64,000 bases of DNA from Barrientosiimonas humi (GCF_006716095.1 NZ_VFOK01000001.1:620001-684000), one strand, 5' to 3'; numbered from the stretch's first letter, positions 8,508 to 17,799 are shown. Numbers and translations: made by a program. The notes: generated by a model not told the origin, from the sequence alone.

Positions 8508-10034
8508 TCACCCCACGGCGGTCGCTGCGGCCCGGCGCGGGTCGCCCGCGGCGCTGAGGTCGCCCTCGCGCGACACGAGCGCGCCGCCCACGCCGCCGAA
8601 GTACATCGCGACCGGGTCGTGCACGTTGCTCGGCCAGCCCAGAGCCTGGACCGCGGCGTCGATGCGCGGGTCGGGCTCGTGCTCGACCACCACCTCGTCG
8701 CCGGCGAGCACCCGCAGGTGCAGGCGCGGGTGGTCGATGGCCTGCTGCAGCCCCAGCCCGCCGCACAGGAACCACGCGAGCGTCTGCTGCAGCGCGGTGG
8801 TGATCCGGTCGGCCCCGGGGCTGCCGACCGCCAGGGTCGAGCCGTCGGGGTGGCGCGCGGTCGTGGGGGCCATGTTCGACGCCAGGCGGGTGCCCGGCGG
8901 CAGGGCGTGCACCCCGTGCCGGTTGAGCTCGGGCTCGCCCAGCGAGTTGTTGAGCAGCAGGCCGGTGCCCGGCACCGTGACGCCGGAGGAGTAGCCCGAG
9001 GAGGCGGTGATCGCGCAGGCCAGGCCGTCGGAGTCGACCGCCGACACGTGGGCGGTGTTGGGGGAGCGGGGGACGCGGTTCAGCGACAGCGCGTCCAGCG
9101 AGGCGAGCAGCTCGGGCCCGGCCACCTCGAGATCGGCGGCGGTGTCGAGGTTGTCGCGGCGATAGGTCAGCACCTCCCGCTGCACCCGGGCCAGGGTCTC
9201 CGGGTCCGGGGTGCCGTCGCCCATCAGGCGCAGCATCGTGGCCAGCACCGGGCCGCCGATCGACGGCGGCGGGTTGGTGGCCACCTGCCAGTCGCCGACC
9301 GCGCTGAGCGTCGCGGGGCGCACGACCACCTCGTAGTCGGCGAGGTCGGCGCGGGTGACGAGCCCGTCGAGCTCCTGCAGGTGGTCGGCGATGCGGTGGG
9401 CGAGGTCGCCGCGGTAGAGCGGCGCGGTGCCTTCCTCCGCCAGCTGCGTCAGCACTCGGGCCATGTCGGGGTTGGTCAGCGCCGCCCCCGGCCCGTGCGG
9501 CACGCCGTCGTCGGTGAGCGCGGCCCGGGTGTCGGGGTCGAACGTGAACAGCCCCTCGCCCACCTGCTGCAGGTAGCTGCCGGCGGCCGCGCCGACCCGC
9601 CACCCGCGGTCGGCGACGTGGATGGCCGGCGCGAGCACCTGCGCCCACGACGCCCCGCCGAACATCTCGTGCGCGCGCTCCATCGCGGCGAACGCGCCCG
9701 GGGTCGCCACGGACCCGGCGCCGGCCTGGATCTCCATGCCGCCGGCGTAGTCGAGCCAGACGTTGCGCACGCCTCGGCCGAACCGCTCGGGCGGCAGTCC
9801 GCGTCCGGGCATCTCGGCGTTGCCGTCGACGACCACCGGGTCGCCCTGCACCGGCCAGACCGCGACGAACGCGCCGCCCATCGCACTGACGATGCCGGGC
9901 TCGCTGACGAAGGTGACGGCCATGGCGGCCAGGGCCGCGTCGACGGCGGTGCCGCCGAGGGCGACGGCGTCGACACCCGCCTGGGCGGCGAGGGCGTTGG
10001 GGGCGGCCACGGCCGTACGTCGTGCTCGGGTCAT
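8508..10034 (-). CDS. Gamma-glutamyltransferase family protein (paralogue 1)
   Basis: Ntn-hydrolase-fold protein of 508 residues. Members cleave gamma-glutamyl bonds of glutathione-like compounds or gamma-glutamyl peptides after self-processing at a Thr. The N-terminal GGTAVDAALAAMAVTFVSEPG matches the family. The likely processing and nucleophile site is the Thr in NTAHVSAVDSDG, followed by SNMAPT near the C-terminus. No signal peptide is obvious, so a cytoplasmic location is likely. The ATG at 10034 faces the second paralogue's ATG with only 33 bases between. A much longer open frame upstream on this strand is an antisense artefact. The substrate is unknown. Confidence 0.88.
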   Translation of the reverse strand: MTRARRTAVAAPNALAAQAGVDAVALGGTAVDAALAAMAVTFVSEPGIVSAMGGAFVAVWPVQGDPVVVDGNAEMPGRGLPPERFGRGVRNVWLDYAGGMEIQAGAGSVATPGAFAAMERAHEMFGGASWAQVLAPAIHVADRGWRVGAAAGSYLQQVGEGLFTFDPDTRAALTDDGVPHGPGAALTNPDMARVLTQLAEEGTAPLYRGDLAHRIADHLQELDGLVTRADLADYEVVVRPATLSAVGDWQVATNPPPSIGGPVLATMLRLMGDGTPDPETLARVQREVLTYRRDNLDTAADLEVAGPELLASLDALSLNRVPRSPNTAHVSAVDSDGLACAITASSGYSSGVTVPGTGLLLNNSLGEPELNRHGVHALPPGTRLASNMAPTTARHPDGSTLAVGSPGADRITTALQQTLAWFLCGGLGLQQAIDHPRLHLRVLAGDEVVVEHEPDPRIDAAVQALGWPSNVHDPVAMYFGGVGGALVSREGDLSAAGDPRRAAATAVG

Positions 10035-10041
10035 GCGGGCG

Positions 10042-10058
10042 ATTCTGCACCGTAGGTT
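10042..10058. promoter_or_regulatory. Back-to-back -10-like hexamers between divergent GGT genes
   Basis: The 33-base gap holds ATTCTG at 10042-10047 (CAGAAT on the minus strand, 7 bases before the 10034 start) and TAGGTT at 10053-10058 on the plus strand (9 bases before the 10068 start). Both spacings fit leaderless transcription. The -35 regions would lie inside the opposite gene's coding region, so the two promoters would compete. Confidence 0.5.
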
Positions 10059-10067
10059 GGACCGACC

Positions 10068-11897
10068 ATGACGACATTCACCACTCGACCCACGCTGGCC
10101 GGAACCTTCGGGATGGCCGCGAGCACCCACTGGAGCGCGACGGCCACGGCGATGAGCGTGCTGGAGCGGGGCGGCAACGCCGTCGACGCGGCGTGCGCCG
10201 CGGGCTTCGTGCTGCAGGTGGTCGAGCCGCACCTCAATGGCCCCGGGGGCGACGCCCCGATCATCGTCTCGGTGCGCGGGGAGCGACCCCGCGTGCTGTG
10301 CGGGCAGGGTGTCGCCCCGGCGGGCGCGTCGGCCGAGCACTACCGGGGGCTGGGGCTGGACCTGGTGCCCGGCACCGGCCCGCTCGCCGCGGCCGTCCCC
10401 GGGGCCGTCGAGGCGTGGCTGGTGCTGCTGCGCGACCACGGCAGCTGGCCGCTGCGCGACGTGCTCGACCACGCCATCGGTCTCGCCGAGCGCGGGCACC
10501 CGTTCCTGGAGCGGGCGAGCGGCACGGTCGCCTCGGTGCGCGACCTGTTCACCGAGCACTGGCCGACGTCGGCGCAGGTGTGGCTCCCCGGCGGCGCGGT
10601 GCCGGCCCCGGGGCGGTTGTTCACCAACCCGGCGCTGGCCGCGACGTGGCAGCGGGTGCTGCGCGAGGCCGAGGCCGCCGGCGCCGACCGCGAGGCGCAG
10701 ATCGAGGCCGCGCTGCGCACCTGGAAGACCGGCTTCGTCGCCGAGGCGATGGTGCGCACCGCGCAGACGCCCGCGATGGACTCCAGCGGCGAGCCGCACG
10801 CCGGCACGATGACGGCCGACGACCTGGCCGCGCCGCAGGCCCGCTGGGAGGACACGGTCGACGAGCGCTGGGGCGACTGGACGGTGCACAAGGCGGGGGC
10901 GTGGAGCCAGGGCCCGGCCTTCCTGCAGCAGCTGCAGCTGCTGAACGACGTTGCGCCGCAAGACATCTCGGACTTCGACCCCGATCTGATGCACCGGCTG
11001 GTGGAGGGCACCAAGCTCGCGCTGGCCGACCGCGACGCCTGGTTCGGCGACGCCGCGCCGGTCGACGTCGCCGCGCTGCTCGACCCCGGCTACGCCCGCG
11101 CGCGGGCCGGGCTGATCGGCGAGAAGGCGTCGGGCGAGTGGCGGCCGGGGCAGCCGTACGGCCGGGAGGCGCAGCTGCCCGCGCACGTCCGGCGGTTGCT
11201 GAGCGGCGACGTGGTGCCGGTCCGGGGCGAGGGCGCGGGCGAACCCACCGTGCAGGACCACGCGGCCCCGCGGGTCGACCGCGTCGGGCGCACGGCCGGC
11301 GACACGTGCCACCTCGACGTCGTCGACCGCTGGGGGACGATGGTGTCGGCGACGCCGAGCGGCGGCTGGCTGCAGTCCAACCCGGTCGTGCCCGAGCTCG
11401 GCTTCCCGCTCGGGACCCGGCTGCAGATGACCTGGCTCGACGAGGGGCTGCCGAACACCCTGACGCCGGGCCGTCGGCCGCGCACGACGCTGAGCCCGTC
11501 GATGGCCTCGCTCGGCGGGGTGCCGACGATGGCGTTCGGCACGCCGGGCGGCGACCAGCAGGACCAGTGGTCGTTCCACCTGTTCCTGCGGGTGGCGGCC
11601 GGCCACGCGCGCACGGGCGAGCTCGACCTGCAGGGCGGCATCGACGCACCCGACTGGCACACGGACGCGCTGATCGGGTCGTTCTGGCCACGGGCGTACG
11701 TGCCGAGATCCGTCGTGCTGGAAGCGAACCACGGGCCGGGCGTGGCTGCGGCGCTGCGCGCTCGCGGGCACCAGGTGAGCGTCGGACCGGCGTGGTCGGA
11801 GGGCCGGCTGAGCGCGGTGGCGCGCGACCCCGAGACGGGGATGCTCTATGCCGGTGCCAACCCGCGAGGGATGCAGGGGTACGCCGCCGGGCGCTGA
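10068..11897 (+). CDS. Gamma-glutamyltransferase family protein (paralogue 2)
   Basis: Protein of 609 residues, about 100 longer than the divergent neighbour. The N-terminal region (ERGGNAVDAACAAGFVLQVVEPHLNGPGGD) and the segment GDTCHLDVVDRWGTMVSATPS are GGT-family hallmarks; the Thr in GDTCHLD is the expected processing and nucleophile residue. C-terminal LSPSMAS and GTPGGDQQDQW match the region that completes the active site. No signal peptide is evident. The low similarity to paralogue 1 suggests an old duplication or different substrates. Whether it is a true transpeptidase or a hydrolase cannot be told from sequence. Confidence 0.88.
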   Translation: MTTFTTRPTLAGTFGMAASTHWSATATAMSVLERGGNAVDAACAAGFVLQVVEPHLNGPGGDAPIIVSVRGERPRVLCGQGVAPAGASAEHYRGLGLDLVPGTGPLAAAVPGAVEAWLVLLRDHGSWPLRDVLDHAIGLAERGHPFLERASGTVASVRDLFTEHWPTSAQVWLPGGAVPAPGRLFTNPALAATWQRVLREAEAAGADREAQIEAALRTWKTGFVAEAMVRTAQTPAMDSSGEPHAGTMTADDLAAPQARWEDTVDERWGDWTVHKAGAWSQGPAFLQQLQLLNDVAPQDISDFDPDLMHRLVEGTKLALADRDAWFGDAAPVDVAALLDPGYARARAGLIGEKASGEWRPGQPYGREAQLPAHVRRLLSGDVVPVRGEGAGEPTVQDHAAPRVDRVGRTAGDTCHLDVVDRWGTMVSATPSGGWLQSNPVVPELGFPLGTRLQMTWLDEGLPNTLTPGRRPRTTLSPSMASLGGVPTMAFGTPGGDQQDQWSFHLFLRVAAGHARTGELDLQGGIDAPDWHTDALIGSFWPRAYVPRSVVLEANHGPGVAAALRARGHQVSVGPAWSEGRLSAVARDPETGMLYAGANPRGMQGYAAGR

Positions 11898-11953
11898 CAT
11901 TCGGGTCCGTAGGGAGGTTCCTCGGGGGTCCTGCTGGTGGTTGGCTGGCCGGC

Positions 11954-12493
11954 ATGACGACGCAGGTCACCTTGCAGGTCGACGGTGCCGCACGCACCGT
12001 CGACATCGACGTCCGGACCACCCTGCTCGACGCGCTGCGCGAGCGGCTCGGCGAGACCTCTCCGAAGAAGGGCTGCGACCACGGGCAGTGCGGTGCGTGC
12101 ACGGTGCTGCTGGACGGGCGCCGTCACCTGACCTGCCTCAGCCTCGCGATCGACCACGACGGCGCCGAGATCACGACCGCGGCCGGGCTCGCCGACGGGG
12201 AGCGGCTGCACGAGGTGCAGGAGGCCTTCGTCGAGCGCGACGCCCTGCAGTGCGGCTACTGCACCCCCGGCCAGGTGTGCAGCGTGGTCGGCATGCTGGC
12301 CGAGGTGCGGGCGGGGCAGCCCAGCTATGTCAGCCCCGACCTCTCCGCCGCGCCGGAGCTGGGCGAGGCGGAGGTGCGCGAGCGGCTGAGCGGCAACCTG
12401 TGCCGCTGCGGCGCGTACGTCAACATCTGCGCCGCCGCGCTCGACGTCGCCGACGCCGATGTGGACCCGGTGACCGAGGAGGTGGCCGGATGA
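11954..12493 (+). CDS. paoA: Aldehyde oxidoreductase / xanthine dehydrogenase-family [2Fe-2S] subunit (PaoA-like)
   Basis: Small electron-transfer subunit of 179 residues. It binds two [2Fe-2S] clusters: a plant-ferredoxin motif with C41, C46, C49 and C61, and a second with C100, C103, C150 and C152. Unlike E. coli PaoA it has no N-terminal Tat signal, so the complex is probably cytoplasmic. It is the first gene of a three-gene operon; its TGA overlaps the ATG of the FAD subunit. Its similarity to PaoA, rather than to generic XdhC-type subunits, rests mainly on the partner subunit next door. Confidence 0.9.
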   Translation: MTTQVTLQVDGAARTVDIDVRTTLLDALRERLGETSPKKGCDHGQCGACTVLLDGRRHLTCLSLAIDHDGAEITTAAGLADGERLHEVQEAFVERDALQCGYCTPGQVCSVVGMLAEVRAGQPSYVSPDLSAAPELGEAEVRERLSGNLCRCGAYVNICAAALDVADADVDPVTEEVAG

Positions 12494-13488
12494 GCGCCCC
12501 GACGTATGCCCGCCCCACCTCGCCCGACGAGGCGGTCTCGGCGGTCGCGGACGACCCGAACGCGGTCTTCCTCGCCGGCGGCAGCAACCTGGTCGACCAC
12601 CTCAAGCTCGGCATCGTCGCGCCCAGCGCGCTGGTGAGCGTCGCCGACCTGGGGCTGGACGAGATCACCGAGCAGGACGGCGGCCTGCGCGTCGGCGCCC
12701 GGGTGCGCAACAGCGACCTGGCGTCGGATCCGCAGGTGCGACAGCGCTATTCGGTGCTGTCGCGGGCACTCCTGTCGGGCGCTTCCGCGCAGATCCGGCA
12801 CCAGGCCACGACCGCCGGCAACCTGCTGCAGCGCACCCGCTGCGTCTACTTCCAGGACCGCACGGTGCCGTGCAACAAGCGCGAGCCGGGCTCGGGCTGT
12901 CCGGCGATCGAGGGCTACGGCCGCTACAACGCGGTGCTCGGCGCCTCCGACCGCTGCGTGGCGGTGCACCCCTCGGACATGGCCGTCGCGATGCTCGCGC
13001 TCGACGCGCAAGTGGGCGTGCTCGGGGCCGGCGGCGCGCGGTCGCTGCCGATCGCCGAGCTGCACCGGCTGCCGGGCGACGACCCGTCGCGCGACACCGC
13101 GCTCGAGCACGGTGACCTGATCACCCACGTCGACCTGCCCGCCCAGCCCGAGGGTGCCCGCTCGGACTACGTCAAGGTGCGCGACCGCGCGTCCTACGCC
13201 TTCGCGCTCGTGTCGGTCGCGGCGAGCCTCACCGTCGACGACGACGGCACGGTCACCGACGTACGCGTGGCGTGGGGTGGCATGGCCCACAAGCCTTGGC
13301 GCGCAACGCTTCTCGAAGATGCGATGGCAGGAGGATCGGTGACCGCGGAGAACGTCCGGACGGCCTGCGCACGCGAGCTGGAGCAGGCCTCGACGAGCCA
13401 GCAGACGGCGTACAAGCTGCCGATGGTCACCGAGGCCACGGCGATGCTGCTGACCAAGCTGGCCGCCGGCGAGGGAGTGGACCGATGA
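12490..13488 (+). CDS. paoB: Aldehyde oxidoreductase FAD-binding subunit with extra [4Fe-4S] site (PaoB-like)
   Basis: FAD subunit of 332 residues. It passes electrons from the [2Fe-2S] subunit onward. An FAD-binding motif FLAGGSNLVDHLKLG lies at about residues 27-41. Four cysteines (C118, C128, C137, C156) lie in the block from QRTRCVYFQD to SDRCVAVHPSD, the insertion that binds a [4Fe-4S] cluster in E. coli PaoB/YagS (established knowledge). That places the enzyme in the PaoABC group rather than with classical xanthine dehydrogenases. Starts and stops overlap those of both neighbours. Confidence 0.9.
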   Translation: MSAPTYARPTSPDEAVSAVADDPNAVFLAGGSNLVDHLKLGIVAPSALVSVADLGLDEITEQDGGLRVGARVRNSDLASDPQVRQRYSVLSRALLSGASAQIRHQATTAGNLLQRTRCVYFQDRTVPCNKREPGSGCPAIEGYGRYNAVLGASDRCVAVHPSDMAVAMLALDAQVGVLGAGGARSLPIAELHRLPGDDPSRDTALEHGDLITHVDLPAQPEGARSDYVKVRDRASYAFALVSVAASLTVDDDGTVTDVRVAWGGMAHKPWRATLLEDAMAGGSVTAENVRTACARELEQASTSQQTAYKLPMVTEATAMLLTKLAAGEGVDR

Positions 13489-15611
13489 GCGAGGCGACCC
13501 TGCCCGAGCAGATCCGGGCCCACGCGATGGGCCGGCCCGACCGGCGGCGCGACGCGCGCCTGAAGGTGACCGGACGGGCGACCTACGCCGTCGAGCACGA
13601 GACCGACGACACGCTGCAGGCCCACCTGGTGCTGTCGACGGTGGCCAAGGGGCGCATCCGGCAGATCCACGCCGACGAGGTGCGCGAGCTGCCGGGCGTC
13701 GTCGACGTCGTCGACCACACGAACGCGCCGCGGGTCGCGAGCGACGCCGACCCGGAGCTGGCGATCCTGCAGGACGATCGGGTGCACTATCGCGGGCAGG
13801 TCGTGGCCGTGGTGCTCGCCGAGACCGCCGAACAGGCGCGGGCGGCCGCGCAGCAGCTGCGCGTCGACTACGACGAGGAGCCGGCACGCACCGAGTTCGA
13901 CGCGGACTCCGAGGGCTACGAACCGGATTCGGTCAACGCAGGGTACGAGACCGCCACCGACAAGGGTGAGGTCGACGCGGCTCTGCGCACGGCGGCGGTG
14001 GTGGTCGACGAGACCTACCGCACGCCGTACGAGCACCAGATGCCGATGGAGCCGCACGCCACGCTCGGACGGTGGCGGGGCGAGGGGGAGACCGACGAGG
14101 ACCAGCCGACGCTCTGGCTCTACGACTCCACCCAGGGCGTGCACCCGGCGGCGTCGACGGTGGCCGAGCTCATGGGGCTCGACGCGGCCGACGTGCGGGT
14201 CACCGCGCCGTACGTCGGGGGCGGCTTCGGGTCCAAGGGCCTGCCGCACCCGCAGGTGGCGACGGTCGCGCTGGCGGCCAAGAAGCACGCCGGTCGGTGG
14301 GTGCGGCTGCCGGTCACCCGGCAGCAGATGTTCACGGTGACCGGGTACCGCACGGCCACCGTCCAGCACGTCCGGCTCGGCGCCGACTCCGACGGCAGGC
14401 TCACCGCGGTCGACCACCGGGTGCTCGAGCAGACGTCAGCCATCAAGGAGTACGGCGAGCAGACGGCAGAGGTGACGCGGCACGTCTACGCCACGCCCAA
14501 CCTGCGCACGGCCCACCGGCTGGTCGAGCTCGACGTGTCGGTCCCGACCTGGATGCGGGCGCCCGGCGTCATGCCCGGGATGGTCGGTCTCGAGATCGCG
14601 ATGGATGAGCTCGCCGAGCGTTGCGGGATCGACCCCATCGAGCTGCGCCGCCGCAACGAGCCCGAGGTCGACCCGGAGTCGGGCAAGCCGTTCGGCCACC
14701 GTCGGCTGATGGAGTGCTTCGACCGGGGAGCGCGCGAGTTCGGTTGGGAACAGAGGGCTTCCGAGCCCCGACAGACGCTCGAGGGCGACTGGTGGGTGGG
14801 GCTCGGGGTCGCGACGTCGACGTATCCGGCGCACCCCGCGCCGGGCAACACCGCGACGGTGCGGTCAGAGCCGGGGGAGCGCTACACCGTCGCGATCGGC
14901 GCCGCCGACATCGGCACCGGCGCCTGGACGGTGCTCGCCCAGATCGCTGCCGACGCGCTCGAGGTCGACGCCGACCGGGTGGAGATGCGCATCGGCGACA
15001 CCCGCGACCCGAAGGCCACCGTGGCGGGCGGCCCGACCGGCACCAGCGGGTGGGGGTCGGCGATCGTCGCCGCGGCGCTGGCCTTCCGCAAGGAGCACGG
15101 CGACACCCCGCCGCCGGGGCTCGAGGCGACCGCCGACGCGGCGAGGAACCCGGCGTACAAGACCTTCTCGCTGCACTCCTTCGGCGCGCAGTTCGCCGAG
15201 GTGCGGGTCAACCGCTGGACCGGGGAGATCCGGGTGCCGCGGATGCTCGGGGTCTTCTCGGCGGGGCGCATCGTCAACCCCCGGCTGGCGCGGTCACAGC
15301 TCATCGGAGGCATGACGATGGGCATCGGCGCAGCGCTGTTCGAGGAGTCGGTGCGCGACCCCCGCTTCGGCCACTTCGTCACCCAGGACCTCGCGAGCTA
15401 TCACGTCCCGGCCCACGCGGACATCCGCGACGTCGAGGCGGTCTGGTTGGACGATGTCGACCCGCGCGCCAACCCGATGGGGCTGCGCGGGGTCGGTGAG
15501 ATCGGCATCGTCGGAGCGACCGCTGCGGTGGTCAACGCGATCCACCACGCCACGGGCGTGCGCGCCCGCAGCGTCCCGGTCACCGCGGACGAGCTGCTGC
15601 CCCGTTCCTGA
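13485..15611 (+). CDS. paoC: Aldehyde oxidoreductase molybdenum-binding subunit (PaoC-like)
   Basis: Catalytic subunit of 708 residues that holds the molybdopterin cofactor and hydroxylates an aldehyde to a carboxylic acid. The N-terminal domain begins after GRPDRRRDARLKVTGRATYA. The catalytic-base motif GVGE lies at about residues 669-672 near the C-terminus, as expected for the xanthine oxidase family. PYVGGGFGSKG is the conserved Mo-site loop. The ATG overlaps the paoB stop. The XdhC/PaoD-type cofactor-insertion chaperone usually encoded nearby is absent here. The true substrate (aromatic or aliphatic aldehyde, or a purine) is not shown by sequence. Confidence 0.9.
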   Translation: MSEATLPEQIRAHAMGRPDRRRDARLKVTGRATYAVEHETDDTLQAHLVLSTVAKGRIRQIHADEVRELPGVVDVVDHTNAPRVASDADPELAILQDDRVHYRGQVVAVVLAETAEQARAAAQQLRVDYDEEPARTEFDADSEGYEPDSVNAGYETATDKGEVDAALRTAAVVVDETYRTPYEHQMPMEPHATLGRWRGEGETDEDQPTLWLYDSTQGVHPAASTVAELMGLDAADVRVTAPYVGGGFGSKGLPHPQVATVALAAKKHAGRWVRLPVTRQQMFTVTGYRTATVQHVRLGADSDGRLTAVDHRVLEQTSAIKEYGEQTAEVTRHVYATPNLRTAHRLVELDVSVPTWMRAPGVMPGMVGLEIAMDELAERCGIDPIELRRRNEPEVDPESGKPFGHRRLMECFDRGAREFGWEQRASEPRQTLEGDWWVGLGVATSTYPAHPAPGNTATVRSEPGERYTVAIGAADIGTGAWTVLAQIAADALEVDADRVEMRIGDTRDPKATVAGGPTGTSGWGSAIVAAALAFRKEHGDTPPPGLEATADAARNPAYKTFSLHSFGAQFAEVRVNRWTGEIRVPRMLGVFSAGRIVNPRLARSQLIGGMTMGIGAALFEESVRDPRFGHFVTQDLASYHVPAHADIRDVEAVWLDDVDPRANPMGLRGVGEIGIVGATAAVVNAIHHATGVRARSVPVTADELLPRS

Positions 15612-15687
15612 CCGCTCGGTACCACTCGGTCTCGATACGCGCTCGCCCAGCGGCTCGCGCTGCTCGACCAGCGTGGGCTCGCGGTCA
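15609..15687. repeat. Convergent-gene inverted repeat containing a GGTCTCGATAC palindrome
   Basis: The core at 15628-15669 runs from GGTCTCGATACGCGCTCGCC to CTGCTCGACC. It belongs to a palindromic intergenic repeat type familiar from actinobacterial genomes. An outer inverted repeat, TGACCGC (15609-15615) and GCGGTCA (15681-15687), includes the stop codons of both convergent genes, paoC and nucS. The whole could form a bidirectional terminator. A related element lies at 45433-45472. Confidence 0.7.
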
Positions 15688-16380
15688 GAACAGGCGGGTG
15701 GTGGCGTCGTCGATGCCGCGCAGCTCGTCGTAGTCCAGCGTCACGCACCGGATCCCGCGGTCGGTGGCGAGGGTGCGGGCCTGCGGCTTGATCTGCTGGG
15801 CGGCGAACACCCCGCTGACCGGGGCCAGGTGCGGGTCGCGGTTGAGCAGCTCGAGGTAGCGGGTCAGCTGCTCCACCCCGTCGATGTCGCCGCGGCGCTT
15901 GATCTCGACCGCGACCGTCGCGCCCGTGGGGTCCTTGGCGACGATGTCGACCGGGCCGATGGGGGTCTGGTACTCCCGGCGCACCAGCGTGTAACCCTCG
16001 CCGAGGGTGTGGATGTGCTCGGCGAGCAGCGCCTGCAGCTGCGCCTCGACCCCGTCCTTGACCAGGCCCGGGTCGATGCCGAGGTCGTGGCTGCTGTCGT
16101 GCAGCACCTCGTGCAGCAGGATGCGCAGCCGGTCGTCGGACTTGGCGTGCTGGACCTGCCAGCACTGGCGTACGCCCTCGGCACGTTCGTCGTCGGTCGG
16201 CTCGACCTCGGCCATCGCGCACGGCGGCGCCATCCAGTTGAGCGGCTTGTAGGAGCCGCCGTCGCTGTGCACCAGCACCGACCCGTCGGCCTTGACCATG
16301 AGCAGCCGGGTCGCGAGGGGCAGGTGGGCGGTGAGACGGCCCATGTAGTCCACGGAGCAGCGGGCGATGACGACACGCAC
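15685..16380 (-). CDS. nucS: Endonuclease NucS (EndoMS), non-canonical mismatch repair
   Basis: Mismatch-specific endonuclease of 231 residues that replaces MutSL in most actinobacteria. The N-terminal DNA-binding domain begins [16 protein letters not shown]. The C-terminal nuclease domain has the expected triad D145 (GPVDIVAKD), E159 and K161 (VAVEIKRRG). The extreme C-terminus, TTRLF, resembles the beta-clamp-binding motif known in actinobacterial NucS. The GTG start at 16380 is preceded by a -10-like hexamer at leaderless spacing. It converges on paoC. Confidence 0.95.
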   Translation of the reverse strand: MRVVIARCSVDYMGRLTAHLPLATRLLMVKADGSVLVHSDGGSYKPLNWMAPPCAMAEVEPTDDERAEGVRQCWQVQHAKSDDRLRILLHEVLHDSSHDLGIDPGLVKDGVEAQLQALLAEHIHTLGEGYTLVRREYQTPIGPVDIVAKDPTGATVAVEIKRRGDIDGVEQLTRYLELLNRDPHLAPVSGVFAAQQIKPQARTLATDRGIRCVTLDYDELRGIDDATTRLF

Positions 16381-16386
16381 CCGGAC

Positions 16387-16392
16387 AACCTA
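16387..16392 (-). promoter_or_regulatory. Putative leaderless -10 of nucS
   Basis: AACCTA on the plus strand reads TAGGTT on the minus strand. It ends 6 bases before the nucS GTG start, consistent with transcription starting at the start codon. The assignment rests on the hexamer and spacing only. Confidence 0.5.
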
Positions 16393-16422
16393 CCGACCGC
16401 CCGCCTTGGAAGACTGGCCCCC

Positions 16423-17796
16423 ATGAGTGATGAGCGCACGAGCGGCATCGACCGCGTCGGAGTGGTCGGGCTCGGCACCATGGGTGCCGGCATCGTCGAG
16501 GTGTTCGCCCGCGCCGGGCTGAGCGTCGTGGCAGTGGACGGTACGCCCGAGCTGGCCGAGCGCGGACGCGGCTTCCTGGAGAGGTCGACCGGCAAGCAGG
16601 TGCAGCGCGGCCGGCTGAGCGAGGCCGACCAGCAGGCGCTGCTCGAGCGGGTCACCTTCGCGCACGAGCTCACCGCGCTCGCCGACGTCGACCTGGTGGT
16701 CGAGGCCGTGCCGGAGCGGATGGAGATCAAGCACGACATCTTCGGCACGCTCGACGGCATCGTGCGCGACGACGCGATCCTGGCCTCCAACACCTCGAGC
16801 CTGTCGCTGACCGAGATCGCCGCCGCGACCGCGCGCCCCGAGCGGGTCGTCGGCATGCACTTCTTCAACCCCGCGCCGGTGCTCAAGCTCGTCGAGGTGA
16901 TCACCACCATCCTCACCGACGAGGCCGTCGTCACGAGCGTGCGCGACCTGGCCGAGCGGCTCGGCAAGAAGCCGGTCGTCGTGCGCGACCGGGCGGGCTT
17001 CGTCGCCAACGCGCTGCTCATCGCCTACCTGGCGCGGGCGATCCGGACGTACGAGACCGGTCACGTCACCCGCGAGGACCTCGACGCCGCGGCGACCGCC
17101 GGCATCGGGCTGCCGATGGGGCCGCTCACCCTCAGCGACCTCATCGGGCTCGACGTGGTCAAGGAGGTCTGCGACGTGCTCTACGCCGCGACGCACGACC
17201 CGGCGTCGGCGCCGCCGGCTCTGCTGCAGCAGATGGTCGCGGCCGGTCGGCTCGGCCGCAAGACCGGTCGCGGGTTCTACGACTACGCCGACGGCGCCCC
17301 CGAGACCCCGGCCCCCGAGGGAGAGGTGGTCACCGCCGACACCCCGGAGGCGCTGGCCCAGGCGCTCGCCGCCGACGGGGTGCGGGTCGAGCTGCACACC
17401 GAGTCGCCCAAGGGCCGACTCGCCGAGATCGTCTGCGGCGCAACGGCTTCCGAGGCCGACGTCGCCAAGGCGCGGGCGAGCCTCGCCGCCGCCGGGCTGG
17501 TGCCGGTCGTGTCGCGCGACCGGGCCGGGCGGGTGCGTGACGCGCTGCTGCTGCCGCACGTCAACGAGGCCGTGAAGATGCTCGACTCCGGCTATGCCTC
17601 GGCCGAGGACATCGACACCGCCATGACCGCCGGCTGCGGCTACCCCGAGGGCCTGCTGCAGATGCTCGACCGCTGGGGCGCCCAGCGGGTGCTCGAGGGG
17701 CTGCGGGAGATGACGGCCGAGACCGGCGAGCCGGCGCTGCACCCCTCGCCGCTGCTGGTCGAGCACGCCGCCACCGGCCGCCCGTTCCGCGGCTGA
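16423..17796 (+). CDS. 3-hydroxyacyl-CoA dehydrogenase (two C-terminal domains)
   Basis: NAD-dependent dehydrogenase of 457 residues converting 3-hydroxyacyl-CoA to 3-ketoacyl-CoA. A Rossmann motif GLGTMG lies at residues 16-21, and the NTSSLSLTEIA and MHFFNPAPVLKLVE segments are diagnostic. The first C-terminal domain contains GPLTLSDLIGLDV. A second copy near the end (residues 360-450, with VNEAVKMLDSGYASAEDID) makes the protein longer than the ordinary 280-residue Hbd. This is the PaaH/FadB2-like long form. With the thiolase (19938) and enoyl-CoA hydratase (62288) it can serve beta-oxidation or acetoacetyl-CoA turnover. Confidence 0.92.
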   Translation: MSDERTSGIDRVGVVGLGTMGAGIVEVFARAGLSVVAVDGTPELAERGRGFLERSTGKQVQRGRLSEADQQALLERVTFAHELTALADVDLVVEAVPERMEIKHDIFGTLDGIVRDDAILASNTSSLSLTEIAAATARPERVVGMHFFNPAPVLKLVEVITTILTDEAVVTSVRDLAERLGKKPVVVRDRAGFVANALLIAYLARAIRTYETGHVTREDLDAAATAGIGLPMGPLTLSDLIGLDVVKEVCDVLYAATHDPASAPPALLQQMVAAGRLGRKTGRGFYDYADGAPETPAPEGEVVTADTPEALAQALAADGVRVELHTESPKGRLAEIVCGATASEADVAKARASLAAAGLVPVVSRDRAGRVRDALLLPHVNEAVKMLDSGYASAEDIDTAMTAGCGYPEGLLQMLDRWGAQRVLEGLREMTAETGEPALHPSPLLVEHAATGRPFRG

Positions 17797-17799
17797 GCG

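Noticed and set aside
8508-11900. Very long minus-strand frame of 1130 codons
   Set aside because: Only 8508-10034 encodes a recognisable protein; the rest is antisense to the second GGT gene and Arg/Gly/Ala-rich, as expected for high-GC shadows.
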